Assembly (NCBI GenBank): GCA_932294295.1
Contig: OW028581.1
Coordinates: forward strand, 39,027,995 to 39,091,994
DNA: 64,000 bases
Direction: 5' to 3'
Source of the DNA: Alitta virens
Lineage: Eukaryota; Annelida; Polychaeta; Phyllodocida; Nereididae
Shown here: in pieces, positions 33,701-45,120 of the stretch
Layout: each line of letters starts with the position of its first letter
How positions within the stretch are numbered: the stretch's first letter is position 1
The notes under the pieces: generated by a model
Told to the model about the DNA's origin: nothing
Seen by the model: the letters and a program-made list of their open reading frames with translations, nothing else
Databases searched by the model: none
Position numbers and translations under genes: made by a program

Positions 33701-34701
33701 GATTTGAACTCTTCCAAACGTATATTTGTTCTAGCACATATTTCCAGTCTGCCTTTTGGAACCTTTTGTAATGCAATGATCTTACCAAGGCATAGACGTA
33801 TTTTATTAAAAGTAAAAATTGCAGGCTGTCAATAAAATAATACGTATACCTATTAGTCCGCTCAATTATTGACAATCTGCATTTTAGTCCTAATTGCTCC
33901 TATTGTGTGCATTGTGCACGTCTGGACACCAACAGTCAAATCGTTATGTTGGTACAAAAAAAGTGGGGGGGGGGGGGGGGGGACTTGTCCCCCTGTCCCC
34001 CCCCCCCCCCTAAAACGGGGCCCATGGTGCACGTAATATCATTAAAGATACATGTACATATACAACAAAAAAGCATTTTACAATAATGCCCTAGTGCAAT
34101 CATCAAAGGAGCATACAATTATCAAAGTTGCCAAGCATTTGTAATTGATTTTAAGCTATAATTGACTTATGAAAGTGAATAGCTCCGTACAATGAACCTC
34201 ACGAGTGATTAATAATGGTAAATGGTCATGGGCACAGGATATGCAGAAATCTACAAAATGGTAAATGGGCCGAATAATGTGGCCATAGCAACGGATTGGG
34301 TTCATCACCGTTGATCCTGATGTTTTCTGCATTGCTAAACCCCGTTTCCACTTTGCTGACTGCTTCCTGAACTCCCACCAACTACTAGTTTGGCAAAAAG
34401 TTCCTCCGAACATCGTGAAAGTTCGTAGCTAATCGTAAAAGTTCGTAGGTTATCACCACAGTTCCTGGCAGGCTACGAAAATTTTGAAAGTGTTAAAAAA
34501 TTATTGTAGGTTACTAGCAACTTAAATAGTTCGTAGGGGGGGGGGGGGGTCGTAGGTGGATTCGTATTAGTTCTTAGGAGTTCATAGCAGTTCCTGGAAG
34601 TTCGTAATTGATATTATCTATTAATATCAGATGACACTGGTGAACTGCCAATAACTTTGACCACTCATAATTGATAACAGTTCGGCGTAAAATTCGTGTG
34701 T
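33701..34701. other. Upstream of copy C; poly(G)/poly(C), exon-1 echo, GTTCGTAG repeats
   Basis: 33962-34011 has a long G run followed closely by a C run. 34226-34262 is a diverged copy of the copy C exon 1 segment (GCACAGGATATGCAGAAATC). From 34398 to 34610 GTTCGTAG/GTTCCTGG words recur. No gene is recognised. Confidence 0.5.
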
Positions 34702-34880
34702 GTGTGATTAGGGCTTTACATCCTGTATTTCTGCACAAGTTGGGCTAATTAGGACAGGCAGAGACCATGGCAATGAGACGAAGGGTGAAACAGCCATCCA
34801 ACTTAGGCTCGACTGGGAATCGAAGCCGGTACCAAGCGGTTGGAAGCCCAGAGCGCTACCTCTGAGCTAGGCCCCACCCT
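34702..34880 (-). mobile_element. tRNA-derived SINE (family S1), minus
   Basis: Read on minus: a tRNA-like head with A box (TAGCTCAGAGGTAGCG) and a diverged B box, then a body (TAAGTTGGATGGCTGTTTCACC...) ending in AAAGCCCTAATCAC. Other copies are at 39740, 41033 and 50228. RNA polymerase III promoters would be internal. Confidence 0.82.
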
Positions 34881-37800
34881 GATGGCGTAAAAATTCGTAG
34901 CAGTTCCTGTAGGTAGGAGCAGGGCTTAAAAATAAGACTTTAAAAGGAATATTTTATCAGAAGATATGGGCTGAAACTGACTGGTTCACTTCACGTTGTG
35001 GGATATAATGGATCTATTGGTGCACTTGATGTTTGCAGGTGATGTATACATCCTAACTCCAGTTTACTGACGTCATGGAACCATGTTTTTACAAACCACC
35101 AGAGGACAGCAGCTACAAGAGTGACTCACTTAGAGACTGGAAAGCTTACCAGTTATCATTTCAAGACAGGCAAAGGGCCTCATGTCATCCATCAGTCTTC
35201 CTAAAAATAAATCAGGATAACATTTTTACACGGCATGAAGGCCCATGTTTAGGTGGGCAAAGAGTATCTTTATAGGTGTCAAAATGTATATAAGTTTTCC
35301 ATCACTACATCTGATTTATTTATATAGTAGGCAAGACCAATGCATTTGTTTTTCACATGTTCAGTTCATGCAATTAAGCATAAGAATTACCTGATGAACT
35401 TGGTAATATTTTGTATCCATATTTTTGCCAGTTACACTACAGTAGCACTTTTTAAAGGAAAAAATTCAGATGAGAGTTGTGTCCAAGAAGTGTGAGAAGG
35501 TGCAAGGGTTAATGTTAATTAGTCATATTTAATGTGTTAACCTGCAAGGTCATTCACGTTTGTGCTAGGTATACAACCTAACTGTAGTGTGCACTGCAGA
35601 GAGCCCTGTGTTGGCTACTGGGGTTTAAGGTCTTCACCCACAATGTTACCACCATTGCCACGAGGAGGCCCAGGATTTATAAGTGTGCAAAATGACCTGT
35701 AAACAAAGCTAACAAGAACAGCTCTCTTTAAAAAAGAGACCTGTATCAGAATTGGTTAACGTATTCTAGACAAGCAAAAAATAAATAAAAATGAATTGAA
35801 CTATTTTGTATAGACTAAAGGGTTTTAGTTGCAGGTAACAGATACTGACAAGGTATTATGTCAAAATATTACAATCAATTAGTAAAGTTCATATAAATTT
35901 ATGTCTTTGTCTTTATTGCTGAACGTGCTATAAAATGTCCTTTTCCATAGATCCTTGCTACTTTTGCCTAGCTACCCACAACTGTCTGCAAATTGACCAC
36001 TTGCACCATCTATAGTATAAGTAATTATAAAAAGAGACCTTTGCTTGTTAGTCAAACTATGAAGTATTATAGTTTTTTTCATATACCTAAATACTTTTAG
36101 TATTCCATAATTTGCAGCCAAAAAAACAGAGTCTTTCAGAAAAATATGATGTTTTGCAAATTTAATTCAGATCCAAATTAAAACAAATTTAATCATGTTT
36201 CATTTTTTCACATTAACATACATAATTGACAGGTTCAGTGAGTGTAACATTTTTGAACTGCATATCTGCTATTTAAGAGTTTAAGAAATAATTTCATTTA
36301 AACATTGGCCTATTAGTAATTACTTGAAATTAATTAAAGTGTACAGTTTCAAATGCAATCAGCTATCAGAAACATAAAGAGCTATTGACAAATCCAATTT
36401 GTGTAATGCCACTGTTTCACTTAAGAAAGAGTGAGAACAGTGAGTGTGTGAGGCCAGTTTCATTCATTTTATAGGTCAGAGTGTGGGTGTGTCATTAAAC
36501 TGGCCAATCATAGCCAGATGCCTGCAATACAGTGACCACTGCTACACTGGCATAACACCAGCAGCATCACAAGCACAAATTCATGATGGATTTTTATTAA
36601 CAGCCAAAACAACATAGTTACTGTTCAAATCACATTAGTTTTCATAGGAATGAAATAATGTAAGTAGATATTAAGCTTTTGTTGAGTTGCTAGGCATTTT
36701 ACTTGAAAACCTTCACAAGCTTTCACGCCTAAGACCAAAATGAACCATGCCAATTTCCGGGAAATCAGACTAACATGGATGAGTCCATTGATGTTTGAGA
36801 TGGGAACTGCTAAGATTTAATAAATACCTTTGGTAAAATTAAACCAGGCACTTTTGACATATGGTCCTCAAATCAAAGTTGTTTCATTTTATTCAAGGAA
36901 TACAAATTTGCCACAATTAGGTTACTTAAGCCATTTTCAAGGATGTGAAGATCAGTGATCTGGCCACAGCTTTAATGTACACAAACGTCAGTGATGTCAC
37001 TGACAATCTTCATTAGGCTCAAAAGATTATTTGTAAAACCATTCTTAGTAAGTATCTACATCTCTATGAGTTCTGCTAATTATAGGATATGTTATGGATT
37101 GAGATTCTGATACAAAAAACTGAGCAATAACAAACTCCCAATGAAAAATTAAAATGCAATAAATGAGTGGTTGAGTCAACTGCAAGGACAGACCTCGATA
37201 AATAATGCATCGCCTAGATGATGCAAAAGGTCGGTGCACTTTATTTTGTGGTAATTAAGACAGGAAGAGATTCATGAAATATTAATGGAGCACTTTGGCA
37301 AACATGCAAATGGCAGATGTCGTCAACAATTAGGCAAAGTCAATGGATACCACTTAGATAGAACTTCAACCAGTATTGGCTTAAATAAGTATCCATTAGT
37401 ATGGTGATTTTTTTAATTTTGTATTACAGATGAATTGAAAGACCAATGTCACTTTTTTACTTTTTTGTCCAGTTTATGCTGATTTGAGAAATAATTTGAT
37501 ACTACAAGCTATTGCAATAGAACCAAATTTAGCATTTCCTAATATTGATGGTAAATTCCAGTCGTTTATGTCAGATTGTTTAGTTCAGTATACTGCAGAG
37601 TTTCTGTTTAATGCTCTCCAGAGATGTAGATCTTTTATTTACATAGATTGATTTTTGTTATCATATTACCATAAGTTATTCAGTTAATGTTGTTTCTTGT
37701 TATGTTACCCTTTGTTACCTTGACTAAAGTGTTTTACATTTGTCATGTGACTTGTAAGCCCCTTATGGGAGGGGGCCTAATAAAGGCCCATGTCAGTAAA

Positions 37801-38252
37801 GAAATAATCTATCAAACGATCAGTCCTGTAAACACTTAATTAAATTTCATGAAAAATTCATCATGCATATTAAGGGCATGTAACGCATGACTTACAGTAA
37901 GTCCATCACACATATGACACTCTATTGATTCTTGGAAATGGAACTCAATAAAAGGTTGTAATTAGTCAGCTACAAAAACATTGCTTTAAATCACTTAAAA
38001 GTGTCAAAGCACTTTCGGTCATTGCTCAGTATAGACCTATTCCATTACGAAGGGGAACACACTACGGGTAAGTTCTGCAGTAATTTTAATGTACATTAAC
38101 TTTTATTTGACAATTTGATGTCATTCATGACATGTGGTCCAGTACATGAGGGCTAAAATGTGACCTGCAAGTTAACCCGCTAAAAACTAATTCACCTTGT
38201 GCGAAAATGACACTGAATTTGTTCAATTTTAGGGCTTTGTTGACCAAAAATG
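34881..38252. other. Intergenic; no gene seen
   Basis: More than 3 kb of AT-rich sequence. One diverged motif pair (AGCTCTC...AAAGAGACCTGTA.CAGA near 35730 and a similar one near 43230) hints at an old dispersed repeat. No coding region is supported. Confidence 0.4.
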
Positions 38253-38596
38253 ATTACCATGGCAACCAATTGAGTTGTATTCTATAGTATATTAAAACAA
38301 ATGATATTTCTTCTGTAATTTTGTGTTTTCTTATCATAAATAATAATTGTTTGTACAATTAATCACTTTTGATAACAGGAAATAAGTCCCAGTAAAATCC
38401 CCACTGTGTGCTAAAATATGGTTACCATGGCAACAGTTTTAATACCAAATTTGTCATTTTTATGGGCATAGCAATATCAAAGGGCTTTTTTCATGGCAAC
38501 TTAGAAGGATACTCCATTATCGTGTCAGTAATTGCCACTTAGAGACAGAAAAATGTCATTACAAGCAAATACATCTATAACTGTTGCCATGGCAAC
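38253..38596. promoter_or_regulatory. Cluster of RFX-type X-box palindromes
   Basis: ATTACCATGGCAAC (38253-38266), GTTACCATGGCAAC (38421-38434) and the perfect palindrome GTTGCCATGGCAAC (38583-38596), plus a half site CATGGCAAC near 38491. The full sites are spaced by 168 and 162 bp. They match the RFX consensus GTTRCCATGGYAAC. Whether they regulate a gene is unknown; the nearest gene start in the window is at 41668. Confidence 0.55.
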
Positions 38597-39023
38597 TGAT
38601 TTACTGATTTAATGGCTATAATCAGCCTCCTCCTTGAACCAGATTGTTTTGCTGTAACTCTGGTGGTATTCTTGCAGAAAGAATACACAGGTGTTAGATG
38701 GATATGCTTATGGTGTGAAATTATTTGAATTACATGCTAAATAAATATTTACAGCTAAATAAATATTGAATGATTCTTTCACACAATGCATTTTGTCACA
38801 CATATCGAAGTGTACAGTGTCACCCTCTCATGTTTAAATCGCAGCGTGATGCACGGAGGCATGTCGTGGTAGTCGAGTTTTAATCCTTATAGCATAAATT
38901 GGCAAACCTACAACTTATTCAATTGAATGATAACTTTTATGTAGTTTAAATTACGGTTTTTAGCATTTGACGATGCGATTCCTGCAGCGTCGAGCTTCAG
39001 TGAAATCCAGTTCCGGTTTATAG

Positions 39024-39119
39024 TGATAGCCATCCCATTGATAGCCCATTGATAGCTATCCCATTGATAGCCCATTGATAGCTATCCCATTGATAGCCCA
39101 TTGATAGCTATCCCATTGA
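39024..39119. repeat. 26-bp minisatellite
   Basis: Three to four units of GATAGCTATCCCATTGATAG plus CCCATT, nearly identical. Confidence 0.92.
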
Positions 39120-39739
39120 GGCAACAAGATGGTGATACATTGCTTGGTGCCAACGAAAGTGAAAGGTTAATCCCATAAACTAAATTAAATCCACATGACA
39201 TGGACTAAAAGCCTTTAATCCACCTAGATACAGTTTCATAATGCATGGTAGACTCTATACAGCTGTAGCAACCTATTCCTGGCTGTAGCTATAACTGGCT
39301 AAAGCCAGCCACTTCTGTCTACTCCTAGCTTATCGTCGGCTTACTGCAAAAATAAAAACCTTGGTAAATATAAGAAATTTACCTAATGTATCATAAATAT
39401 GTACTTTTTGATCCGGCTTTGAGTAGCTATTAGCCAGATATAGCCAGATAGTTCCATTTGGTGGCAGGTAGCATCATAAAGGAGAAGTTTTCTAGCTTTG
39501 TTTCGATTCAATTTGACAGGCCGTTTTTTAATGAAACTAACTGTAGTTTTCCTATTTTTAGTTTACTCCCTCCTGAGTGAAAAATGCACTTTCATTGCTT
39601 AATAAGAGCAACTAAACAAATCAAACAATTTGCAAACAAATTCGTAAATATGTCTAGTGGAGTTTTATCCCTTAATCATAGTTATTTTTGTTGGTTTTAT
39701 CAAAACTGTTATATACCTCCCTCCTACCCTGGATAAAGG

Positions 39740-39928
39740 GTGGGGGCCTAGCTCAGTTGTAGTGTGCTGGGCTTCCAACCACTGGGTCCCAGGTTCAATT
39801 CCCGGTCGAGCCTAAGTTGGATGGTTGCTTCATCCTTCATCTAACTGCTGTGGTCCCCGCCTTTCCTTATTAGCCCATCAGGTGCAGAAATACAAGATGT
39901 AAAGCCCTAATCCACCCACCCACCAACA
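39740..39928 (+). mobile_element. tRNA-derived SINE (family S1), plus
   Basis: Head GGGGGCCTAGCTCAGTTGTAG with B box GGTTCAATTCCCGG, then body CTAAGTTGGATGGTTGCTTC and 3' end AAAGCCCTAATCCACCC with a CCCACC tail. The CTTCCAA loop resembles tRNA-Gly(TCC), but stems are imperfect and a long body follows, so it is a SINE rather than a tRNA gene. Confidence 0.85.
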
Positions 39929-39970
39929 GCCCTACCCAGGATATAACTATTACTTCTATACCATCAATAT

Positions 39971-40150
39971 GCATGGATGGCCTAATGTTTAAGGAACTAG
40001 CCTGCTCCAATACGAGGGCCCTGGGTTCGAAACCAAGCCCAGGCACTCCTTATGAGCAATCCCAACGGGATGACGTTTGGATGAGATGTTAGAATTTAAT
40101 TGGAGGTCCTTCAAGTTCGGACCTATGCTGGGGTAAGTAAAAGACCCACG
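39971..40150 (+). mobile_element. tRNA-derived SINE (family S2), 3'-truncated
   Basis: Head GGATGGCCTAATGTTTAAGG and B box GGGTTCGAAACC, then body CCCAGGCACTCCTTATGAGC. The body matches the fuller copy at 41382. Confidence 0.75.
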
Positions 40151-40956
40151 TGAATAGGATACTTCAAGTTCGTAACATGATATGGACTCTCATTCAAAGA
40201 CTTCAATGATACAATGAGAGGGTGGAGAGAATAATGACATCTATTTAAAATTAAAATAAACGCCCACAGATATAATTTGTTTGGAACAATCAATAGGAGA
40301 ATATGGTGTACTTCAGGGAAATCCACTTTAAAATACTTAAAACAACAGCTGAACTGAGTGGTAATTGATGAACTATTCATATGTATTGACAAGGTGTCAC
40401 AGACAAAATTGCCTCTCTGGTCATTTAGACAAGTCATTCACTCTACAGAGCAGAGCTCTCGTGTTTTTTCCATCGCTAATAAACAAAATGAGAATAAAAT
40501 CCCAGTAATTCCCACTCTCACCCACACGTTTTAGATTCTATGATGAAATGGGAGTTGAAAGGCATTTTAATGTTTCCCTCAGGAATTATCAGAAATTCAG
40601 CAATATAACACGCTTCCAACACATGCAAATGACAATTTAATAGTTAATACACTGAATGCTCTAGTCAGGAGAAGGTGCTGATAAGCCTGTACACCTAATA
40701 TCTGTAAATGCAGTTGGGTTGGAAGTCTTCATGAAATCAGATAAACAGCTACATCGAGATGGGAATTTAGGAAACTGTTATCCAAGGTGGTAAGTCTATC
40801 CAACTGAATCGTACAGCAATATAAAGAAGATTGAATGTTCATTTCTTGCTTACATTGTTTTTTGTTGATTCATAAATGTAGCTTTTACTGGTGACATGTA
40901 GATGTTGGTACTGGTAACACAATAAGAAAACATAATGAAAGTGAATAATGAACGAT
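40151..40956. other. Intergenic; no gene seen
   Basis: A 104-codon open frame on minus (40123-40437) has no recognisable domain, signal or splice context. Confidence 0.4.
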
Positions 40957-41260
40957 GAGCTACCTCCCAGCTGGATGTCGATCGCTTGAGACGTCAGCTT
41001 GAAGGTGCCTTGTACTCGGTGTCTATGCTGAGGGGTGGGGTGGGTGATTAGGGCTTTACGTCCTGTATTTCTGCACCAGTTGGGCTAATTAGGACAGGCA
41101 GAGACCATGGCAATGAGGTGAAGGATGAAACAGCCATCCAACTTAGGCTCGACCGGGAATCGAACCCGGGACCCAGCAGTTAGAAGCATTGTCTATGCTG
41201 AGCAAAGTAAAATATGCCACCCTTGCATCATGGTAAATGTGCTACTCCAAGCCTTATCAT
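40957..41260 (+). mobile_element. SINE S2 fragment interrupted by SINE S1
   Basis: S2 body (CTCCCAGCTGGATGTCGATC ... CTTGTACTCGGTGTCTATGC) breaks at 41032 and resumes at 41190 with TGTCTATGCTGAGCAAAGTA. The interruption is an S1 copy. Confidence 0.8.
41033..41189 (-). mobile_element. SINE S1 inserted in SINE S2 with 13-bp target duplication
   Basis: TGTCTATGCTGAG occurs on both sides (41020-41032 and 41190-41202). The insert on minus runs from a truncated tRNA head (CTGGGTCCCGGGTTCGATTC) to AAAGCCCTAATCACCCACCC. The perfect 13-bp duplication indicates LINE-type target-primed insertion. Confidence 0.9.
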
Positions 41261-41381
41261 GTCATCATTACGTAGCATTGAGACAATGGCAATCCATTTT
41301 ATTTTGTTAGATGAAACTTATTTCATTCAGGGGTACAGTTATGACACTCTCAGATAGTCAGGCTTTAGTAAAATAAAGCAG

Positions 41382-41640
41382 CCGGGTGGCCTAATGGTCA
41401 AGGCATCTGCAAATTCCATATTGGCCAGCTCTGCTGAAGGTCCCGGGTTCGTTCCCCGGCCCAGGCACTCTTCATGAGCCACATCCCAGCTGGATGTCGA
41501 TCGCATGAGATGTTAAATTGGAGGTGCCTTGTACTTGGTGTCTATGCTTAGGCAAGTAAAATACCCCACCCATGGGGTAAATGTGTAACATGCATGGTGT
41601 GGACTTCTACCCTTATCAGCTCATCAATACATTACAAAGT
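41382..41640 (+). mobile_element. tRNA-derived SINE (family S2), near full length
   Basis: Head GCCGGGTGGCCTAATGGTCA, B box GGGTTCGTTCCCC, body CCCAGGCACTCTTCATGAGC ... AAATTGGAGGTGCCTTGTAC ... CCTTATCAGCTCATCA. It ends about 30 bp before the start codon of the gene at 41668, so it may supply that gene's leader. Confidence 0.82.
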
Positions 41641-41667
41641 ATTGTCAAATCTTTCAGATCTTCTGTC

Positions 41668-43178
41668 ATGGAAGTCATCAAGTGGCTCCATCTACTATTA
41701 GTGCTACTGGTTTTCCATCCTGCAACTGTGTTTGCTATATACTGCCATCTACCGGTCGTCAAAGAGGTTATCTCATCCTGTTATGGACTACTTTCTAGGA
41801 TTCATATTCATGTGCTGAGTGAGAAAAATGAGAACTATACCCTAACATGCAGGTAAGTCCAGGCCATACATTTTTGCAGAATTAGGAGTAGTCGTAGATA
41901 ACATTATACTTATTTTCTGAACTGGCTAAGTGATCCAAAACTGTTTGTGCATTAAGTTTATAGTGTTGTCAAGGCAAAAATTGTCTTGCGTGACTGACCA
42001 TGGAGCCAGTTTTCCAAACTAGGCACTAAACGTACACTAGTCAAACAATGCCATAATCAACAGGATTCTAATAATTTGTGACGTATGATGCTTGGATTCA
42101 TATCAGTAAGAAAACACAAGAACACTTCATTGCATCAGGCAATAACTTGTTACTATACATTGATAAGCTATTTGCTGCTGTGACTGATTTGTACTTAAAA
42201 TGGTGTTAATTTTTATGGCTGTTCATTAAGGGGAGTTCACACTGTTACGGATAAAACCTACGTATGACCACGGACATAAAAAATGGGCTATGCTTGCTTT
42301 TAATCATGTATAAATTCTTTCCACGAGCATACATGAGGCAGTCGAACTTTACTAAAATTCAATCTTTATTTGACGAGAATCAGACTTATATTAGGGGAGC
42401 AGCAGCCTTATAAAGTATATACAACCCCTACGCTGATGCTGACGCTGGTAGCAGTCGGCGAGTTACTCCTACAACTCGACGGATTACTCCTGGAAGCCGT
42501 CGAGTTACTCCTACTACCTGTCGGCTTACTTCTAGTGACCTGTAAAACCCGCCGAGTCACCCGTAGAACCCGCCGAGTGACCCGTAGAACCCGCCGAGTC
42601 ACCCGTAGAACCCGCCGAGTCACCTGTAGAACCCGCCGAGTCACCCGTAGAACCCACCGAGTCATCCATAGAACCCTTTTTGACGCCAGAATCTGTAGCC
42701 AACCCGGCGAAAAAAGCTGTTGCATAACCGTTACGTCATACTACGGCAAAACCGGCTATGTGAGACGGGGGCTTTAGAGTTAAAGTTACATCCTCCATTC
42801 TCTAGTATATTAAATGTACATAGAGTCGCCAATTTTAAATGTAGTGTTTTGCTTTACTTGCATTTTCCATTTCCTTGCAGAGCTTTCGACAACTATGTCA
42901 GATGCATGGAGCCAGATTTAGGAGTGTGCGAAGACAAGCGCTTTATCTTAATCCGAAGATATGAAGACGAAAAAAACAAATATATTGGTGAACCTTACAA
43001 CTGCACAATGCCTACTGTGGAATACAAGTTTGAAAAATGGGCAGCTTTAACTACCAGAAACCCCCATTCATTGATTGCAAAGTCTTGCAAGATCTCATCC
43101 AGTTTGTCAATGACTATTCTCGTGTCTTCTTTTGCAATATTGCTGCATCATATTTCTGGTAGATTCAGGTTGACTTAA
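41668..43178 (+). CDS. Small secreted or membrane-tethered seven-cysteine protein
   Basis: Two exons, 41668-41852 and 42881-43178 (160 residues; donor AG/GTAAGT, acceptor TTCCTTGCAG, phase 2). ATG 41668 was chosen because it begins a clear signal peptide (EVIKWLHLLLVLLVFHPATVFA); an upstream in-frame ATG at 41581 would bury it. The mature part has cysteines at 26, 38, 61, 70, 78, 103 and 131 and sequons NYT (56) and NCT (102). A hydrophobic stretch (about 137-150, MTILVSSFAILLHH) near the C-terminus, after SSS, suggests a GPI signal or a terminal membrane segment; the polar tail after it makes either uncertain. I do not recognise the family. The intron holds a Harbinger-type element, and a SINE ends just upstream. 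Confidence 0.75.
42229..42773. mobile_element. Harbinger-type element with mismatched ends
   Basis: Flanked by TTA on both sides (42226-42228, 42774-42776). The left end (AGGGGAGTTCACACTGTTAC) belongs with the MITE at 45274, while the right end (CCGGCTATGTGAGACGGGGG) and the inner 400 bp (GCCGAGTCACCCGTAGAACC repeats) match the element at 18653. It therefore looks like a chimera of two families sitting in one target duplication. Confidence 0.8.
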
Positions 43179-43980
43179 GAGAAATAAATATGAAAGAGAC
43201 ATGAGGAAATGCCCTTAACATTAACAAGGAAAGCTCTCATAATAAAGGGACTTGTACCAGATTTTTTATAGCATGTTATAACAGTCAATAATAGATTGTG
43301 CAGAACAAAGTTTTGTAGGATAAGGAAAAATTACACTTAAGTTGATACAATTGACATGTTAATATATCCTTCATCGAGTGGAAGAACCATGTTGTTCTGA
43401 AGGAAAATTCCATAGTTACCAGTTCAATTATGTCTAAAACATTAATTTATGCATTTCGAATGTGGTAACCAAGGACTTTTTGCCAAAATTAGCTGGTCAT
43501 ACAGCTCACTTCCCCAAACAGAGGCTAAGACAGCCTTATATGGGCATTCCTAAAACCGGCATGCACAAAAATTGACGACAAAACTTCACCAGGCATGTCC
43601 TCAGAATTTTAATTTGGATTTTAGTAGTTCTCTCAAGCAGTCAGATATCTTAGTATGAGGTATTCTAGATTGATATCTGGTACAAAAACTAAAAGATACA
43701 ACGATCGACCTGTGATAGCAGAGGAGCCAACTTTAGGGATTGTATCTTGAAACTGACATTTGTTTTATCTTATTGCTTGGTGCTTATAATAACGCATTCA
43801 AACTACTAACTTACTGCCATTTACTAACTATGAATTCACGAGCATGTCCTTCCTGAATTGCAAATTCAGGATGATATATAAGCAACAGATTGGTGGAGAC
43901 CACTTACTTAGGTTCGTTAGGTAGGTCAATTCACACCTGTGAATATGTAATCCAGTCACCCAACTGGATTACAGCCAAAT
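43179..43980. other. 3' flank of the seven-cysteine gene; no other gene
   Basis: GAGAAATAAATATG follows the stop within about 10 bp and may act as a poly(A) signal. No further coding sequence is seen. Confidence 0.45.
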
Positions 43981-44159
43981 TCATAGAGGTGGAAACTAAT
44001 CTCTTGGACTTGGAAGTTAAACTTCAGATGACGTCATGTGAATCCAGGACTCTCATTGGCTGAGGGATTGCTTTAACCAATGAGAGTCCTGGATTCATAT
44101 GACGTTCTCTAGAGTTTAACTTCCAAGTCCAAGAGCTATATTGGTTTCCAACTCTATGA
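43981..44159. mobile_element. Palindromic MITE/hairpin (179 bp)
   Basis: Arms of about 80 bp: TCATAGAGGTGGAAACTAAT / TTGGTTTCCAACTCTATGA and CTTGGACTTGGAAGTTAAAC / GTTTAACTTCCAAGTCCAAG, around a short loop (TGAGGGATTGCTTTA). No coding capacity. Confidence 0.85.
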
Positions 44160-44170
44160 GTAACCAGACA

Positions 44171-44217
44171 TAGAATAGAATAGAATAGAATAAAATATAA
44201 TAGAATATAATAGAATT
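44171..44217. repeat. (AGAAT)n microsatellite
   Basis: About nine imperfect AGAAT/AAAAT/ATAAT pentamers. Confidence 0.85.
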
Positions 44218-45120
44218 AACCAGGCATCAGCCGAGCAAGAGCACGAAATCTTTGCTGCTGATAGCCAAATTTTTTTAGTTAAAACATAACGTATCAGATC
44301 AAGTTAAGCAAATCAAAACTAACTTGTGTGTACATAGTTAGTGAAATTGCAGTAAAGCTTTGTATGAATATTGCTACAAACATGTAGTACAGCAGTGTGT
44401 ATTTGTGTACAAGTACTAGAAAGTTACTTTGTATGAATGTATATTATGATAATGAATAGACTTGTCAAAATAAAGTTTTCAAAACTTGAAGATCATGGGA
44501 GAGTTTTTCACACAGAGAAGGAAACTACTTTCCATAAGATATACGCGATGACTGTCATTATATGGAAGAATGGGTTTTCTTAAAATTACAATAATATCAA
44601 GACACAATGCTATTTATTGGCAAGATTTGAATCAAGTAAAAAATGTAACATCCTTTAAATAATTAAACACGCCTTTTTTTACTAATTTATAAATAATTTA
44701 CCTTTATTGGTATCAGTAGGCATATATAGGGACATGGGAAAAGACCATATTGAACAACTACATGGATTATCAATCTGCTTAAAAAATCATGTAGAAAATG
44801 CTAATAACTCTCCTCCACATGAGACTGGCACGTGGAATCCACGTTCTATCCACGTGGAATCCACGTTCTCTCCACGTGGAATCAATGTTTTAGCAGGTGA
44901 CAACCACTAACTCCTCTATATTGACAATGGAATCCATATCATAACCTACACTTTGATTCCACAACATCAACCAAACTGTATGTCATTGATTTCACCACTG
45001 TCCAGTGACAGCATTGCTCAATAGAATATCACTCAATTGTCTGTGAAGCCTCCATAATATTCCTGAGCTCCTGGATGTTGCATTTAACCTTTCTTACATA
45101 CATACCAAGCTTGGGTATGT
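44218..45120. other. Intergenic with an E-box tandem repeat; no gene
   Basis: At 44829-44883 a 26-bp unit (CACGTGGAATCCACGTTCT with TCTC/TATC linkers) repeats about 2.3 times, giving three CACGTG palindromes. No gene recognised. Confidence 0.55.

Noticed and set aside
39740..39815. tRNA gene (Gly-like CTTCCAA loop)
   Set aside because: Stem pairing is imperfect, and the same head plus a 100-bp body and tail recurs at several places, so it is a SINE.
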